From NCBI RefSeq assembly GCF_003957515.1, contig NZ_RQXW01000016.1, forward strand, positions 24,494 through 88,493: a stretch of 64,000 nt of DNA, read 5' to 3'. This document shows, in pieces, positions 49,601-57,911 of the stretch. The number at the start of each line of letters is the position of its first letter. Within the stretch, counting starts at the first letter, position 1. Position numbers and translations under genes: made by a program. The notes under the pieces are model-generated. The model saw only the letters and a program-made list of their open reading frames with translations, had not been told where the DNA came from and searched no databases. The DNA is from Amphritea opalescens. GTDB lineage: Bacteria > Pseudomonadota > Gammaproteobacteria > Pseudomonadales > Balneatricaceae.

Positions 49601-49619
49601 GGAGCGTCAAAATGTCTGA
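46602..49619 (+). CDS. soxA: Sarcosine oxidase alpha subunit
   Basis: A 1005-residue subunit. The N-terminal part holds a 2Fe-2S-ferredoxin-like fold without the iron ligands of true ferredoxins, followed by an NAD(P)-binding domain (DVMIVGAGPAGLAAALTAARGG near residue 173) and a C-terminal GcvT-like folate-binding half (about 600-1005, with GILDASTLGKIDVQG and LRAEKGFIIAGQDTDG). The folate domain captures the methyl carbon as methylene-THF. The gene overlaps soxG by 8 bases. Confidence 0.95.
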   Translation: MTQQNRLTSGGRIDRSTPLTFTYNGKQYKGFKGDTLASAMLANGIDVVARSFKYSRPRGIVACGAEEPNAVLQLGATEATQVPNVRATQQELFDGLVSASTNGWPSVDTDVMGMIGKMGGNMMPPGFYYKTFMFPESLWDTYESMIRKAAGIGRAPKEKDPDTYDAINQHCDVMIVGAGPAGLAAALTAARGGARVIIADEQNEFGGSLLNSTEQLDGKPATEWVRAVVEELSTYDDVLLLPRSTVNGYHDHNFLTIHERRTDHLADIAPVNTVRQRMHRVRAKWVVLATGAHERPLVYANNDVPGCMITGAVSAYINRYGVVPGNELVVMTTNDYGYQAALDWADAGRKVVAIVDTREAAVGDRTEAARQRGLNIISGSAVIEVQGTKRVTGVSVAGLSASGAKVIGSVTKLKADTVATSGGWSPVIHLSCHTGSRPVWSDSVVGFLPGPTVQKQLTAGGINGQYETAVALQEGLDAGQKALAEVGLAVADVVLPEAKTLKVAAPMSLFHIPHLKPTSQAPKQFVDYQTDVTAAGIEIACREGFEAIEHVKRYTAMGFGTDQGKLGNINGMAVAAKALNKTIPETGTTVFRPNYTPIAFGAIIGRNAGALFEPERYTAMHKWHVEQGAMFEDVGQWKRPWYYPQKGESMQQSLNRECMAVRNAVGILDASTLGKIDVQGKDAREFLGRVYSNAWAKLAIGKCRYGLMCGEDGMVFDDGVTACLGENHFVMTTTTGGAAHVYEWLEIYHQTEWPELEVYFNTVTDHWSTATITGPNSRKLLEELTDFDVSNDNFRYMDWKQITVAGVPARVFRISFTGELSFEINVQANYGMAVWEKLIEAGAKYGLTPYGTETMHVLRAEKGFIIAGQDTDGSVHPYDLGMGWCVSNQKPFSYIGKRGMNRSDCTRANRKQLVGLKTKDPKQVIPEGSAAVLDPNGPKPLEIQGHISSSYWSETLGHSIAMGFIKGGLDKMGETVYYPLGDGTVIEAEICSPIFFDPKGERQNV

Positions 49620-50283
49620 TCTAAATAACATGACGGCTGCAGAGAGTGCAGCCACCAAAGCCGCGGTGATGAATCAGGTTCCTGGTCCTGAGATTGAGGG
49701 TCAGTCGCCACTGCACCATGCGGATTTAGCCAGCCTTGCGAAGCAGGGGCCTAAAACCAGCGGTGTTCATCTGCGTGAGCTTAAACTGTTGGGTCACCTG
49801 ACGCTGCGTTGCAATCCCGCTAATGCGGATCAGTTAGCGGCGGTTGAGCGTGTATTGGGGGTAGCCTTACCGCTACAACCATTGACCTCTAGCGAAAACG
49901 GTAATTACTCTATTCGTTGGATGTCACCGGATGAGTGGTTGATTCTGGTGCCGGGGTTAGAAACCTTCGACATTGAAACCAAGTTCCGTGATGAGATGCC
50001 CGGTCACTATTCGCTGGTTAACAGCAGCGGTGGTTCTACGGTGTTAGAACTATCCGGTGAGAATGTGGTTGAGCTGTTGAAAAAAGCCACACCGATTGAT
50101 CTGCATGCTAAGTCGTTCCCCGTGGGTAAAGTGGTGTCTACGCTGTTAGCTAAAAGCACCGCGACTATTCGCCGTACCGGTGATCAACGCTTTGAGCTGG
50201 TGATTCGTCGTTCGTTTTCAGACTATATTTGGCTCTGGATTCAAGACGCTAGCCTTGAGTTTGGTCTAGTCGTTGAAGCCTAA
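49612..50283 (+). CDS. soxG: Sarcosine oxidase gamma subunit
   Basis: A 223-residue subunit with a GcvT-like fold (LRCNPANADQLAAVERVLG, SPDEWLILVPG, GRSFSDYIWLW-type end). The ATG at 49612 overlaps the soxA stop, is preceded by AAAGGGGAG and starts MSDLNN; a longer ORF start inside soxA is rejected. Confidence 0.93.
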   Translation: MSDLNNMTAAESAATKAAVMNQVPGPEIEGQSPLHHADLASLAKQGPKTSGVHLRELKLLGHLTLRCNPANADQLAAVERVLGVALPLQPLTSSENGNYSIRWMSPDEWLILVPGLETFDIETKFRDEMPGHYSLVNSSGGSTVLELSGENVVELLKKATPIDLHAKSFPVGKVVSTLLAKSTATIRRTGDQRFELVIRRSFSDYIWLWIQDASLEFGLVVEA

Positions 50284-50306
50284 CACTCGACTGGTTTAAC
50301 CGAGTA

Positions 50307-50336
50307 AAAGCCAGTCCTGAAAAGGGCTGGCTTTGT
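50307..50336 (+). terminator. Terminator after soxG
   Basis: AAGCCAG and CTGGCTT, extended by TCC/GGG, precede a T-rich tail. Incomplete termination here could still allow purU expression. Confidence 0.7.
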
Positions 50337-50412
50337 TTGTTTACTCGGGTGTTTACTTGATAAACACATGAAAATGTTTCTTTCGCGTTATACAACAGAT
50401 CAGGAGTCTTTT

Positions 50413-51285
50413 ATGACAACGATAACAAAATCAAAACCCTGGATCTTTACTGCAAGCTGTCCAAGTATGTTGGGCACCGTGGACGTAGTCACCCGCTTTA
50501 TGGCGGAGTCTGGCTACTATGTTGATGAGATTCACTCCTTTGATGACCGCGTGTCTAAACAATTTTTTATCCGTATTGAGTTTCAGCCCATTAGTGATGA
50601 CTTTAGTGAGGCAAAATTCGATGCTGAGTTCGCTCCGCGGGCCACTGAGTTTGGCATGGAGTGGGCACTGACTCGACCAGACCACCGCCCTCGGGTGGCG
50701 ATTATGGTATCCAAATATGATCACTGTCTTAACGATCTACTGTACCGTTATCGCACCGGCCAGTTGAATATCGAAGTGCCGGTGATTATCTCTAACCATC
50801 CGGATCTTGAGTCGTTGGCACAGTGGCATGATATTCCGTATTACCATCTGCCGATTACGCCGGAAACCAAGCCGGAACAGGAAGCTGAGATTGTTAAGCT
50901 GCTGGAAGAGTATGATATCGAACTAACCGTCTTAGCCCGTTACATGCAGGTGCTCTCGCCTTGGATGTGTGACAAGCTCAACGGTAAAGCGATCAATATC
51001 CATCACTCATTGCTGCCGGGCTTTAAGGGCGCTAGACCCTATCATCAAGCTTGGGAAAAGGGCGTGAAGATGGTTGGAGCAACCGCTCACTATGTGAACA
51101 ATGATCTCGATGAAGGGCCGATTATCACCCAAGGTATTCAGACCGTTGATCATGCGCTCTATGCGGAAGATCTGATCTCTAAAGGTCAGGATGTTGAACG
51201 GGTCACACTGTTTAATGCTATCCGTTATCACATTGAAAAACGCGTGTTTCTCAATGGCGGGCGTACGGTGGTTTTTTCTAGCTAA
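50413..51285 (+). CDS. purU: Formyltetrahydrofolate deformylase
   Basis: A 290-residue two-domain enzyme: an N-terminal ACT domain (about 1-85, WIFTASCPSMLGTVD) and a formyltransferase-fold hydrolase domain (about 90-290) with the NIHHSLLPGFKGARPYHQA catalytic block. It releases formate and free THF. AGGAG precedes the ATG at 50413. Placement after soxBDAG matches its known partner role of regenerating THF during sarcosine demethylation. Confidence 0.95.
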   Translation: MTTITKSKPWIFTASCPSMLGTVDVVTRFMAESGYYVDEIHSFDDRVSKQFFIRIEFQPISDDFSEAKFDAEFAPRATEFGMEWALTRPDHRPRVAIMVSKYDHCLNDLLYRYRTGQLNIEVPVIISNHPDLESLAQWHDIPYYHLPITPETKPEQEAEIVKLLEEYDIELTVLARYMQVLSPWMCDKLNGKAINIHHSLLPGFKGARPYHQAWEKGVKMVGATAHYVNNDLDEGPIITQGIQTVDHALYAEDLISKGQDVERVTLFNAIRYHIEKRVFLNGGRTVVFSS

Positions 51286-51310
51286 AGGCTAGCCTATCGA
51301 TCATTATTAA

Positions 51311-51343
51311 ACATTTTTCACGCCGATGAAAAATGTATCTTTT
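51311..51343 (+). terminator. Terminator-like hairpin after purU
   Basis: ACATTTTTCA and TGAAAAATGT form a perfect 10-base-pair stem around CGCCGA, followed by ATCTTTTT. Confidence 0.65.
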
Positions 51344-51565
51344 TGAGGTTCGTCGGGATTACTTCTTCCAGAGAGGTGAGAGTGTGTGGCTCATCCTGAC
51401 AGACCTCCTTTTCTTGTTTTTTGCCCCCTAAGACGCAACAAAATTCAGATCAATCGCTGTAGGAAAACTTCAGGTCGTAAACTGGCATACAGCGATACGG
51501 ATATCAGCCCATAATGATTTCTTTTTAGTATAAATACAGCGCACAGAATGCGCGGTGGAGCCTCT

Positions 51566-52945
51566 ATGTCTATCTCTGTTTTTGATCTTTTTAAAATAGG
51601 CGTTGGTCCGTCCAGTTCCCATACCGTAGGCCCCATGGTCGCCGCGGCTAATTTTGCGGAGCATTTAGCACAGCAGGGTTTGGCACCTGCGGTAGCCCAT
51701 ATTCAGGTTGATCTGTATGGCTCACTGAGTGCCACCGGTATTGGGCATGGCACGGATAATTCAGTAATTGTTGGTTTGATGGGCGAGCGTCCAGCAACGA
51801 TTAATCCTGAGATGATTCTACCCGCCGTGGCCACTCTGAAAGAGAGCAATACACTTCAACTGCTAGGGCAATACCCTGTCGAGTTTATCTGGCAGCGAGA
51901 TATGAGGCTGTTAGAAGAAAACCTGCCTTATCATCCGAATGCGATGCGTCTGAGCGCCTTTGGTGCCGATGAAGCGCTGCTGTATGACAATATTTATTAC
52001 TCGATCGGTGGCGGCTTCGTCATCGATGAAAGTGAAGCGACTGCGGATGCTCACCTTGTTCCCCAGTTCGATCTACCCTATGAGTTTAATAATGCGGTAG
52101 AGCTGCTAAAGCTTTGTGAAGAGAATAATTTCTCGGTCAGTCAGTTGATGATGGAGAATGAAAAGGTTTGGCGCACAGAGCGGGAGATCCGTGATGGTCT
52201 AATGGATATCTGGGCGGCGATGAAAGACTGTATCGCTAATGGTCTACATAGCGAGGGGATTCTACCGGGCGGTTTGAATGTTAAGCGCCGGGCGATGAGT
52301 CTACATAAGTCACTGATCCGTTCGACTAAACCGAATATTATCTCCACAACGTTGGGGGCGATGGATTGGATCAATCTCTATGCGTTGGCGGTGAATGAAG
52401 AAAATGCCGCCGGTGGGCGCATGGTGACCGCACCGACCAATGGTGCGGCGGGCATTCTGCCGGCTGTACTAATGTACTACACCGAGTTTACCCCACACTC
52501 CACCGAAGAAAATGTCGTCGACTTTATGCTAGCCGCCGCTGCGATTGGGGCTTTGTGTAAGAAAAATGCCTCTATCTCGGGGGCCGAGGTTGGCTGTCAG
52601 GGTGAGGTGGGTTCTGCCTGTGCCATGGCGGCTGCTGGTTTATGCGAAGTGCTAGGCGGGACACCGGAGCAGGTTGAAAATGCGGCTGAGATTGGCCTAG
52701 AACATAACCTAGGTTTGACCTGTGACCCTGTTGGCGGCTTAGTGCAAGTGCCCTGTATCGAGCGTAATGCGATTGGTGCTATGAAGTCGATCAATGCGGC
52801 TCAGATGGCGTTACGGGGTGATGGTCAGCACTTTATCTCTCTGGATAAGGTGATTAGAACCATGCGTGATACCGGCATGGATATGCAGGATAAATACAAA
52901 GAAACCTCTCGTGGAGGACTGGCGGTTAACGCGATTGAGTGTTGA
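51566..52945 (+). CDS. sdaA: L-serine ammonia-lyase, iron-sulfur dependent
   Basis: A 459-residue single-chain serine dehydratase turning L-serine into pyruvate and ammonia. The N-terminal beta region has [19 protein letters not shown]. The catalytic part contains cysteines in [18 protein letters not shown] and [18 protein letters not shown], the expected Fe-S ligands. GGTGGAG precedes the ATG at 51566. It ends the glycine betaine catabolic block by draining serine to pyruvate. Which of the sda names fits is a matter of convention. Confidence 0.94.
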   Translation: MSISVFDLFKIGVGPSSSHTVGPMVAAANFAEHLAQQGLAPAVAHIQVDLYGSLSATGIGHGTDNSVIVGLMGERPATINPEMILPAVATLKESNTLQLLGQYPVEFIWQRDMRLLEENLPYHPNAMRLSAFGADEALLYDNIYYSIGGGFVIDESEATADAHLVPQFDLPYEFNNAVELLKLCEENNFSVSQLMMENEKVWRTEREIRDGLMDIWAAMKDCIANGLHSEGILPGGLNVKRRAMSLHKSLIRSTKPNIISTTLGAMDWINLYALAVNEENAAGGRMVTAPTNGAAGILPAVLMYYTEFTPHSTEENVVDFMLAAAAIGALCKKNASISGAEVGCQGEVGSACAMAAAGLCEVLGGTPEQVENAAEIGLEHNLGLTCDPVGGLVQVPCIERNAIGAMKSINAAQMALRGDGQHFISLDKVIRTMRDTGMDMQDKYKETSRGGLAVNAIEC

Positions 52946-53107
52946 TCTGAGCGGCAGGCACCTAAGAGGTAATCTTGGGTGCACTCTTCTGTGTACGTTT
53001 AGGTGTGTACTCTAAGGCGTTCTCTTCTATGTACTTGTGCGCTCATGGTTAATGCCTCAGCCGCTGTGAACAACCGTTTTATCGTTGTTTACCTTGCCTG
53101 AGAGGGG

Positions 53108-54157
53108 TTAAACGTCCATCTTTTTGGCCTGTTCCCGGGCATGACTCGGGGAGGCGCCGAAATAGTCTTTGTAACAGTTACTGAAATGGCTGGTGCTGAC
53201 AAAACCACTGGCCAACGCAATATTGGTGATCGATTCATTACTCTGTAAGAGTAAACGACGAGCATGGGTAATGCGCAACTCCAAATAGTAACGTCCCGGC
53301 GAGGTCTCTAGGTGGTTCTGGAATAATCGCTCGATTTGGCGACGTGAGATGCCGGTACAAACGGCTAACTCTTCCACGCTCATCGGCTCTTCAATATTAG
53401 CCGCCATTAACGTCATAATATCGCGTAAGTTTTGCGGTAAACAGGGATTGTCCCCCGGCTGATTAATCCGCACATGGCTACTTTCTGAGAGCTGATCACA
53501 ACTGATAATCTCGCGAATAGCGCGGGTGATATCCTTGTCTCGCAGTTGGCTGATTAACTGCAACATCATCCCCATGGCACTCATCGGTCCAGCGCTAGTC
53601 AGGCGCTTTCCTTCGATGATGCTGACCTGTTCACTGACCTTCACCTTCGGAAACTGTTCGCGCATATAGGCATGGTTATCGGGGTGTAAGGCACAGCTTA
53701 ACTGATCTAACAGTCCGGCATGAGCCAGTGCAATCGCGCCATTCCATAGGCCGCCAATCAAACGGTCTTGGTTATCGGCTAACTTAAGTAGGCGGGTAAG
53801 GGCGGCATCCGCTTGGGTGGAGCAACGGTAACCACCGCAGATAATCAATAGGTCGGGTAGTGGCTGGTTAATCAGGGTGCTGAGCGATCCCTGAGCGGCT
53901 ATCTCGATACCCAGGTCACTCAACACCGGAGAGGTTTCAGCAGCATAGGTTTGATAGTGAAATAACGGTGTCGTACAGACGAGGTTGGCGGTGACCAGAG
54001 TATCGACCGCGGCGGTAAAGCTGGCGAGGGAGAAGTGCTGTTGAAGCACAAAACCAACTTCTACGGTGGCTTCCTCCTGTCTGTCTGATGGCAGAAAAGC
54101 ACTGTTTGTATCACGCATCAGTGCACTAAAATGTCGTTTGTCTTTTATGATGGTCAT
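53108..54157 (-). CDS. GlxA-type AraC family regulator, second copy
   Basis: A 349-residue paralogue of the 28769 regulator: an amidotransferase-fold sensor (about 30-210; LIICGGYRCS, GGLWNGAIALAHAGLLDQ) and an AraC domain (about 245-345; SVEELAVCTGISRRQIERLFQNHLETSPGRYYLELR). It is transcribed divergently from TRAP operon 2 across 426 bases and therefore probably controls it. It converges with sdaA. The ligand is unknown, though close relatives respond to betaine-related compounds. Confidence 0.88.
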   Translation of the reverse strand: MTIIKDKRHFSALMRDTNSAFLPSDRQEEATVEVGFVLQQHFSLASFTAAVDTLVTANLVCTTPLFHYQTYAAETSPVLSDLGIEIAAQGSLSTLINQPLPDLLIICGGYRCSTQADAALTRLLKLADNQDRLIGGLWNGAIALAHAGLLDQLSCALHPDNHAYMREQFPKVKVSEQVSIIEGKRLTSAGPMSAMGMMLQLISQLRDKDITRAIREIISCDQLSESSHVRINQPGDNPCLPQNLRDIMTLMAANIEEPMSVEELAVCTGISRRQIERLFQNHLETSPGRYYLELRITHARRLLLQSNESITNIALASGFVSTSHFSNCYKDYFGASPSHAREQAKKMDV

Positions 54158-54583
54158 GGCTTAACTCTTTTATTATGTCTGTGTTATATCAGTTTTATCC
54201 TCGCGGTGATAATTAGATGGAGTGTGTTTTTTTAATAGTGTAAAAGATTGTAAATAGATGTTAATGACTGTTTATTTGATAAATTTATACGGTAGATCTC
54301 ATTGTTATTTGTAATCTTTATATGACCATTATTGGATTAATTTAGTCCTTTAGGCCGTCTGAGAATGGTTTTGTTTGTTTTGGTTTACATTTGTTTTTAT
54401 GAATAAATTTCATACGTTTTTTTGTGGTTTTTGAGGGGCTTTTTAACTGAGTTTTATCCCTGTATAAAATAGGTGTTCGTTTTTAAAAGACTGATTAAGG
54501 CCGACAGTACATTGATGGCTGTTTTGATGTCTATGTTAATCAATACATAAAAATAACCTGCTTATAAAAACGCGGAGACCACA
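54158..54583. other. Divergent promoter region, AraC regulator and TRAP operon 2
   Basis: 426 bases, strongly AT-rich and T-rich on the plus strand, with no gene. It holds the two promoters. I see no clear dyad or sigma-54 motif. Confidence 0.6.
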
Positions 54584-55591
54584 ATGAAAAAAATCAATAG
54601 TCGCTATAGTTTAAAATCTGTTATCGCCTCCAGCCTGGTATTGGGCGCTGTATTGGCGACACCTGTTGCCTCTGCTACCACCCTGCGTATTGCTAGTCAG
54701 CACGCTCCCGATCAATATGCATCACAAGTATTACGTCAGATTAAAGCCGACCTAGAAGGTGCAGGCGTTGATTTGAAAATCAAACTCTACCCAGCAGGTC
54801 AGCTGGGTTCTGGTGAGCAACTGATCGGTGAAGCGGTACGCGGCAGTATCGATATTGTTCACTCATTTGTTTATAGCCATAAAGACCCTGTGTTGGAGAT
54901 TAACTCGCTGCCATATCTGGTATCTAACTACGATGAAATGGAGAAGGTATTTAGCCCGGGTTCTAATTTCTACGGTATCTTCGATCAGCGTATGGATAAG
55001 ATGGGCCTGAAATTGCTGGGTGTGACGGCAGAAGGCTTTATCGGTGTGATGTCCTCTTCTATGCCTGAGAACTATACAACCACTGGCCCTAAAGGTCAGA
55101 ATATCCGTGTGTGGAGTGCTCAGTCTGCTAAGTTAGCCACTAAAGATATGGGTTATAACACCACGACTATTGATTGGGGTGATGCGTTTCCTGCGATTCA
55201 GCAGGGCGTGGTTGACGGCATGATTGGTGCAACACCTGAAGCCGCTTACACAACCTTTAAAGAAGCAATTGAAAACTATATTCCTTACAACGCTTTCGTT
55301 GAAAACTACGCTTATTATGCCAGTAAGAAAACCTGGGAGAAAAAGCTAAACGAAGAGCAGCGTAGAGTGATTACCGAAGTCTTTGCTAAAGCAGCTGCGG
55401 GCTTTGTTGACTGGAGTCGTGAAAACGATGCCGCTAACCTCAAAAAACTTGAAGAGTTTGGCGTTAAGATCCTACCGCTGACCGATGCTGAACGCAGCGC
55501 GATTGCGACTGAAATTCGCGCTAAAACTTGGCCTAAACTGGAAGATCGTTTAGGTAAAGATATCTTAGAAAAAGTAAAAGCTGACCTGTAA
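54584..55591 (+). CDS. TRAP transporter, periplasmic binding protein (DctP), operon 2
   Basis: A 335-residue receptor with a signal peptide ending near VASA (TTLRIAS follows). Family blocks are YPAGQLGSGEQLIGEAVRGSID, NIRVWSAQSAK and DWGDAFPAIQQGVVDGMIGA. The usual substrate arginine of the R-x-Q/T/S block is in GQNIRVWS. It is not close in sequence to the receptor at 39071, so it should import something different. Confidence 0.88.
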   Translation: MKKINSRYSLKSVIASSLVLGAVLATPVASATTLRIASQHAPDQYASQVLRQIKADLEGAGVDLKIKLYPAGQLGSGEQLIGEAVRGSIDIVHSFVYSHKDPVLEINSLPYLVSNYDEMEKVFSPGSNFYGIFDQRMDKMGLKLLGVTAEGFIGVMSSSMPENYTTTGPKGQNIRVWSAQSAKLATKDMGYNTTTIDWGDAFPAIQQGVVDGMIGATPEAAYTTFKEAIENYIPYNAFVENYAYYASKKTWEKKLNEEQRRVITEVFAKAAAGFVDWSRENDAANLKKLEEFGVKILPLTDAERSAIATEIRAKTWPKLEDRLGKDILEKVKADL

Positions 55592-55603
55592 GTTTTACTC
55601 TTG

Positions 55604-55627
55604 ACTCCCCGCCTTATGGTGGGGAGT
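55604..55627 (+). promoter_or_regulatory. Intercistronic hairpin between dctP and dctQ, operon 2
   Basis: ACTCCCC and GGGGAGT pair perfectly, with GCC/GGT extending inward, and no T-run. The position is the same as in the first TRAP operon and the cho operon. Confidence 0.65.
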
Positions 55628-55729
55628 GCTACGTCGATACTATTTAATATTCTTATTAATACAGATGAAACAATGTTTCTTAAAAACTTCATCTGTCATC
55701 GATATATTCAACAATAAGAGTGTAGCTTT

Positions 55730-56278
55730 ATGCATTTAAATATACCTCGCCCTGTGGGCTCGTTGGTCAATGTGATGATCCGTTGCCAAGGATATATATT
55801 AGCAGCGGCCAGTTTGATCATGGCATTTGTCTTTTTCTTTGTCGTCATTCTTCGTTATTGGTTTCAGGCTGATCTGTTTGCCTACGAAGAGTGGGTATTA
55901 ATGATCGCTTTCTGGGTTTATTTCCTAGGGGGAGCGATGGGTAGTTATGAAAACACCCATGTAAAAGCCGATTTTCTACTGTCGGTGATCGATAATGTGC
56001 GTACTAAGTGGATCGTTGTTAACTGTACGCTGTTCTTGGAAATCGTGATTGGTATCGTCCTCTGTTACTGGGGCTGGCTGATGTTGTGGGAAGAGATCAG
56101 TGCTTACCCTGATTGGCAACGTACCACCGGACTAGAACTACCGTTTGTCATTCCTAAGCTAGGCATCTTTCTGGGTTTTGTCCTGATGTCATTCTATAGC
56201 GCGTTGCATCTTTGGAGCGGTCTACGGGATGGACCAACCGAAGAATGGGCTTCGGACGAAGCACCACCTCATATCTAA
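55730..56278 (+). CDS. TRAP transporter small membrane subunit (DctQ), operon 2
   Basis: A 182-residue protein with four membrane segments and the family features FAYEEWVLMIAFWVYFLGGAMGSYENTHVKADF. It precedes the large subunit by 14 bases. Confidence 0.9.
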   Translation: MHLNIPRPVGSLVNVMIRCQGYILAAASLIMAFVFFFVVILRYWFQADLFAYEEWVLMIAFWVYFLGGAMGSYENTHVKADFLLSVIDNVRTKWIVVNCTLFLEIVIGIVLCYWGWLMLWEEISAYPDWQRTTGLELPFVIPKLGIFLGFVLMSFYSALHLWSGLRDGPTEEWASDEAPPHI

Positions 56279-56292
56279 TTTAGGTATTCCTT

Positions 56293-57582
56293 ATGTTGAT
56301 TTTACTGACACTTTTAGTGATCTGTGTTGCTTTGGCGGTGGGTATTCCCGTACCTTTCGCCTTTGGCTTGGCATTGATCTATATGTCTCTGACCGGTGAT
56401 CATGATCCGGCTGGTTTTCTGACGTCCGGTCACTGGCGCATGAATGTTCTGGTGCTACTGGCTATTCCGCTGTTTATTATGGCGGGTACTATTATGGAGC
56501 GGGGTAAGATTGCTGAGCCCCTTGTGGAGCTGGCTGAGCTATTTGTCGGTCGTTTCAAAGGCGGTATTGCTTATACTGCGGTGGGTGCGAGTGCCATTTT
56601 TGGCTCGATTGCCGGTAGCGCGACGGCAACGCTTACCTGTATCGGTAGCATTATGATGCCGCAACTGCGCAAAGCTAACTATCCGGAAGGACTATCAGCG
56701 GCGTTGATCACCAATGCTGCACCATTGGGTTTGTTGATTCCTCCGAGTGCTATCCAGATTATCTATGCGTGGGTTACTCGCCAATCGGTACTCAAGTGCT
56801 TCTTAGCGACGATTATTCCAGGTTTGATTTTGGTGTTCCTGCTCTGTGTTGTTAACTACGTGCTGTTACGTAAACACAAAGATATTAAGGTGCTACCAAA
56901 ATCCGATAACTTTACGAAAGAGGTAGCGAAGAAAACCCGTTTTGCCTTTCCTGCTCTGTTGATGCCGTTTATGATTTTGGGCGGTATTTACGGTGGTATC
57001 ATGACGCCGACTGAAGCGGCGGGTATTGCGGTCGTATATGCTATTCCCGTCGGTTTCTTTATCTACCGTGGTTTGAATATCGCCAACTTTAAAGAAGCCT
57101 TGGTGCAGTCTGCGACTACCACCGGTGTGGTGATGGTGATGTTCTTTATGGTGATGATTGTTAGCCGTCTGCTGATTTTTGAAGATATCCCTGATCTAGC
57201 TAAAGAGCTGATCTTCTCCGTATCGGATAACCCTATTATCGTGCTGATTATGATTAACGTGGTGATGATTCTGATCGGTATGTTGATGGATGATGTCAGT
57301 GGTGTACTGCTTGCCTCGCCGCTGCTATTCCCGATCGTGGTTGAGTTGGGTATTGATCCGATTCAGTTTGCGGCGATTGTTGGGGTGAACCTAGGTATGG
57401 GTAATATCACACCACCAACCGCGCCACTCCTTTATCTCGGCTCTCGAGTGACCGGTGTTAGAGTCAGTGCGATGCTCAAACCGACACTGATTATGATTCT
57501 GTTTGCCTGGATTCCAACACTGATTATCACCACATATATTCCTCAGGTATCACTCTTTCTGCCGGAGATGTTCTTTGGTTAA
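56293..57582 (+). CDS. TRAP transporter large permease (DctM), operon 2
   Basis: A 429-residue permease with about twelve membrane segments and the family blocks LLAIPLFIMAGTIMERG, GSIAGSATATLTCIGSIM, PPSAIQIIYAWVTRQS and GGIYGGIMTPTEAAGIA. The last codons and its stop lie at the start of a diverged tandem duplication (57564-57963). Confidence 0.93.
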   Translation: MLILLTLLVICVALAVGIPVPFAFGLALIYMSLTGDHDPAGFLTSGHWRMNVLVLLAIPLFIMAGTIMERGKIAEPLVELAELFVGRFKGGIAYTAVGASAIFGSIAGSATATLTCIGSIMMPQLRKANYPEGLSAALITNAAPLGLLIPPSAIQIIYAWVTRQSVLKCFLATIIPGLILVFLLCVVNYVLLRKHKDIKVLPKSDNFTKEVAKKTRFAFPALLMPFMILGGIYGGIMTPTEAAGIAVVYAIPVGFFIYRGLNIANFKEALVQSATTTGVVMVMFFMVMIVSRLLIFEDIPDLAKELIFSVSDNPIIVLIMINVVMILIGMLMDDVSGVLLASPLLFPIVVELGIDPIQFAAIVGVNLGMGNITPPTAPLLYLGSRVTGVRVSAMLKPTLIMILFAWIPTLIITTYIPQVSLFLPEMFFG

Positions 57583-57620
57583 TCATTCTTGTTAGGGCAT
57601 GGGCCATGAGAGCAAAACAA

Positions 57621-57653
57621 AAAGCCTCTAAGTGTTAGCTTAGGGGCTTTTTT
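57621..57653. terminator. Terminator, first copy, after TRAP operon 2
   Basis: AAGCCTCTAAG and CTTAGGGGCTT pair with one wobble, with an A-run before and TTTTTT after. Confidence 0.85.
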
Positions 57654-57844
57654 GTAGGTTTTTAATACTGATGGGGTTTAGGTATCAATAGGCTAGTGGG
57701 GCTAGTGGGATAAGTGCGGAGTCAGTGATTAGTAAGCTTTTCACTGTCGGGCCAGTTTGAGGGTGTCCGCCATCATCTGTTTTTCTAACGGAAATGCTCT
57801 TTGGTGAATCATTACCGTTAGGCCATGGTCATGAGAGCAAAACA

Positions 57845-57879
57845 AAAAGCCCCTAAGTATTTAGCTTAGGGGCTTTTTT
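57845..57879. terminator. Terminator, second copy, after the kinase gene
   Basis: AAGCCCCTAAG and CTTAGGGGCTT pair perfectly, with A-run and T-run flanks, so it works in both directions. It lies just past the kinase stop on the minus strand. Confidence 0.85.
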
Positions 57880-57911
57880 AGGTTTTTAAGACTGATGGAG
57901 TCAGTGCTTGG

